DNA of 64,000 nt from Drosophila pseudoobscura. Taxonomy: Eukaryota; Arthropoda; Insecta; Diptera; Drosophilidae. The translations under genes and the position numbers were made by a program. Shown here piece after piece: positions 60,901 through 64,000 of this stretch. The notes below the pieces were generated by a model, which saw only the letters and a list, made by a program, of their open reading frames with translations, was not told where the DNA came from and did no database searches. How positions within the stretch are numbered: the first letter of the stretch is position 1; every line of letters starts with the position of its first letter. Location of the stretch: assembly GCF_009870125.1 (NCBI RefSeq), contig NC_046680.1, forward strand, positions 18,433,501-18,497,500, given 5' to 3'.

Positions 60901-63546
60901 TGGCCGGGAAAGGCGAGCACCAGGAGAGTCCAGGACTCATGAGTCGAGCAAACGGAATAATATTTGCCCAACGTGATTTTGTTTACCTATCTTTTCAAGC
61001 CCCAACTGCGTGGCCAGAACCGCACCCCACATTCCACACTCCACCTGCAGCCATTTCCCTTTTTCCACTTTCCTCCCGCGCCAAAAAAAGGAAGTTTTCA
61101 TGTGGCCGCAAATTGTTTATATTTTGTTATTAGTTCGGCCCCCTGCCCCGCCCCACTCTCTTTGGGCCTGGCCTAGAAATGTTTGCATTTTGATGAAGTA
61201 AGCCAAAGTTAATCCAGAGCCAGCTAAAGGACATTCCGAATCGTTCCTTAAGAGTGGATGTGCATCAGAGGACTGCCTGGAAATTAATGTTGGGCCCCAA
61301 CTTGATTCGAAGTTGCAGTTTAAGTTTTTCGTTGCACAAACGCACTACGCGCCCAACTTCTGGCCCTGACAAGGGAACAGCCAAAAAAATGTAAAGCGAC
61401 TTTATTTAATTAAAAACTTGCCGCATGCCTGATGCCTCATGCCGCACGCATGTAAAAGCAAAAGTTTTTTGGCCATGAGTGTTGGATTTTTCATTAGGGT
61501 CTCCGTAATTAGCCTCCGCCTGTCCGACTGGCCTCACTCAATGCCTTGCAGAAGTTTTATGGTTCACTTTGATGACGGGCACAAGATAGACAGACATACG
61601 TACATGAGAGTCTGGAGCATGGCTATATCCCCACCGTACGAGAGGGAGTAGGTAGTGAGGAAGGCAGGATAGACAGCATTTGCCTGGCCCTGTTAAAGTA
61701 TCTGGGGAACAATCTCTTTTGATGTCACGAGCTGAGCAGTGCCACCCGCTTTATTGTCCGCTCTAAATCTCTATTACAGACCGAGGTGTACTTCGGGGCG
61801 TACTAATTTAATGCTTTCAGCATGTAAACGGCACGCCAGTTGCCTCCCCAAATGAATGTAAACGGGCGTGGTGGTATTCTTGGAACTGCGTTAAGGAACT
61901 AAGGAAACTGCCAGCATGGATGGGCTTGCCTCTCCTCATATAATTCACTGGCAAATCTTGCGGTCAGCTTTATTTAAATTGATTCATTTAGCAACGGGCT
62001 CCGAGGATAACTCAAATTAATTACTTAAATATTGAGATTCACTGGAATTTTGCATTCACTGTGTGCAAGTGAAGTTCATGAAAGATTTTCCATGTACTCT
62101 CTAGACGGAATGGGTGTCGAACCAACGAGTACGTATATGCATAGTGAAACTATTGGACTGTCCGGTCATAGCCCGGCCGGAGGCCATTGAACTTTTTAAT
62201 TAAATCCCGGAACCAGGCTGATTCTTATTTCCGAAAATCTTTTTTCCCGACTCAACCGATTTCCCTACCAATTTGTTGTCTGCGTTATGTTTCCGTTTCA
62301 CAGTTAAAGTTCAATATGCTTACATTCAGGAAAACTACGGATACCCGTTTCCTGAAACAGAGTATATAGTATTTATAATTGTATGATTTATGCATGTCTG
62401 TAAATCAAATCCAATTAGTGCCTTCTCAAATTTCTCCAATTAAGAGCTTTGCTTTTTTAAAACGACCTTAAACCTTAAACGTTATTCAAGCTACTGCTGT
62501 TGCCATTTATGAGAGACCTTGTCAGACAAACGACACGCGAAAACACACATTCCCATTCAACTATTTTATTATATGACAAATATGTATTTTCTCCAGCAGC
62601 TGCTGCTCGAGCCCCCGTTGCTGTTTTATGATTGCAACAAATGCAAAATTATTGTTTCAGTATTTAAATTGAAACAACAAAAACGAAATAAGTACTCTAT
62701 ATCTGAGATTCGGACAAAGCGATACCCACTGATTAGTAATTATCTTGGAATTTCTCCATAATGATCTTCCCAGGAGTATGATGGAGTGTTCTAGAGACTA
62801 TAGACTGCGAGATCCGAGATCCGATACCAGCTGTTGATCGAAAACACTTTCGTCCGCCTTTGGCATACCCCTGAGCTCCCACGAGTACCGTGTATCAACC
62901 AGTTTTTAATGCGAATGATTTATGTCGAGTGCGATGCGGAGAGGGGTGCCTTGAAATATTGAACAAAATATGAGAATTAATAAAGCGAAGAGCTTAAAGC
63001 TTAAATCCTTTGGCACACACACCCAGACACAGGAACGCATATGCCAGTGGGAAGAATTTATTACTCAGTCACCTGGCCCCCCCCCACCACAAGTCCCGCA
63101 CCCGGAGTTGCTACAATGTTTGGGTGTTTCTGTCCGTAGATTTGCAAAATTATTCACATTTAACGGCATTAATTATGCGCTTTCCGCTTATATTGTTTTT
63201 GTGTTGCTGTTGCTGTTTCTGTTGCTGTTTCTGTTGACATTAATAAACGCGCATTTAATGAAATTACAAACGTGCAGCTACATAATTGATTGTTTGCATA
63301 AATTAAATAAATTCCCGCCAAATTACACTGAGAAAGGACGGAGCAGAGCAGAGTTCCCCCCTGAATAACAAATTCGACTTTAAATATCATTCGAAAGTAG
63401 TAATTAATTAGTGCGATGCGATCTCTGGATAGCGCTGCCAATAATGGAAAATCTCTTCGCAGTCTGGGGACTCCGCCAAGAATGCCACTGAAGGGGCAAC
63501 TGCTGAAAAAATTTACCATTCTCAACCGAACAATTAGCACACTTAC

Positions 63547-63708
63547 CTGGCCCTCGAGCTGCCTAATGAAAAGTTTGCCGCGCCTCGAGCCTGCATCCTG
63601 CTCGATACCCAGGCCCAGACCCAGGCCGAGGAAAACTTGAATAAGTAATAAATGCGTTGGCCTGGTCCGCAGATGAATGGCCGCAATGGACGGAGCTGGG
63701 GCAGAGGC
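63547..63708 (-). CDS. Candidate minus-strand exon ending in a strong donor
   Basis: On minus, an open frame ends ...RRGKLFIRQLEGQ directly at a GTAAGT donor (63546-63541) in phase 0, compatible with the phase-0 reading of the 55157-55222 candidate. The frame stays open up to a TAA at 63711-63709 and contains a hydrophobic LLLIQVFLGLGLGLG stretch, but has no ATG, so it would need an acceptor. One option (ATTCAAG at 63642-63636) would start the exon at 63635. Weak evidence overall. Confidence 0.2.
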
Positions 63709-64000
63709 TTATTTGCAAAATGCTTGACCAACTTCTGAACTTTGAGTAACTCTTGATGCGATTGCAATTGTTGTCGAGTCCGGACTCAAGACCTGAGCAA
63801 ATTTGAATTATTGTTGCAAATACGCCCAGATGCTTTAAGCCCAGACCAGACTCACACAGTGCTGAACTGGACCTGGTGCTGCCTTGGCTTAGCATAATAT
63901 GGCTAATTCCATTGAGTGTCATATGCATGTGGCAGTAGGCAAGACAAATCTGAGTACATCACCATCAACGTACACTCGTACATGGGTACTGTGGCACCAC

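Larger units (their letters stand above)
51089..64000. other. Large noncoding region, probably intron of the membrane-protein gene
   Basis: If the exon at 50933-51088 is real, this is its first intron. No plus-strand exon with convincing sequence was found. Minus-strand exon candidates are listed separately. It is rich in AT tracts and simple repeats. Confidence 0.45.

Overview
The window is animal nuclear DNA, most likely Drosophila. It has short GT-AG introns of about 55-110 bp, long AT-rich noncoding stretches with many microsatellites, Drosophila core-promoter motifs, and protein-coding exons that read as clear fly orthologues. The density of simple repeats would suit an obscura-group fly, but that is only a guess. 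There is no bacterial, CRISPR or tRNA content.

Left part (1-16.8 kb, gene-dense). A minus-strand 5' coding exon of an unrecognised protein (2204-2719) belongs to a gene that runs off the left edge. Next, on minus (4069-8311), is a mitochondrial SLC25 carrier of the folate/FAD-transporter type, with two alternative 3' ends that give two different last transmembrane helices. A 2.5 kb gap before the next gene holds transposon debris: a hAT transposase C-terminal fragment, nested inverted-repeat elements and a possible solo LTR. The gap also carries housekeeping promoter motifs (DRE, Ohler-motif-7-like, E-box). Smg8, a nonsense-mediated-decay factor, follows on plus (10852-13886). A secreted M14 metallocarboxypeptidase with a TATA-like and GATA-box promoter lies at 15279-16736; its specificity residue is Lys, which suggests cleavage of acidic C-terminal residues.

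Middle part (16.8-46 kb). About 15.5 kb of apparently gene-free DNA precedes scabrous (sca, plus, 32754-44742), which has four coding exons and long introns. It encodes a secreted coiled-coil/fibrinogen-domain protein acting in Notch-dependent lateral inhibition. The upstream region and the 2.6 and 6.9 kb introns are the natural place for its tissue enhancers.

Right part (46-64 kb). This is mostly noncoding. It holds one convincing first coding exon of a single-pass membrane protein (50933-51088, plus) whose later exons I cannot find. On minus, a 66-nt exon-like segment (55157-55222) and an open segment ending in a strong donor (63547 upward) could belong to another gene.

The genes are independent units, not an operon. 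I found no convincing new multi-gene system. The best leads are the carrier's alternative terminal helix, a probable 60-bp in-frame intron in Smg8, the Lys-specificity carboxypeptidase, transposon-borne DRE motifs beside a housekeeping promoter, and the minus-strand exon candidates.
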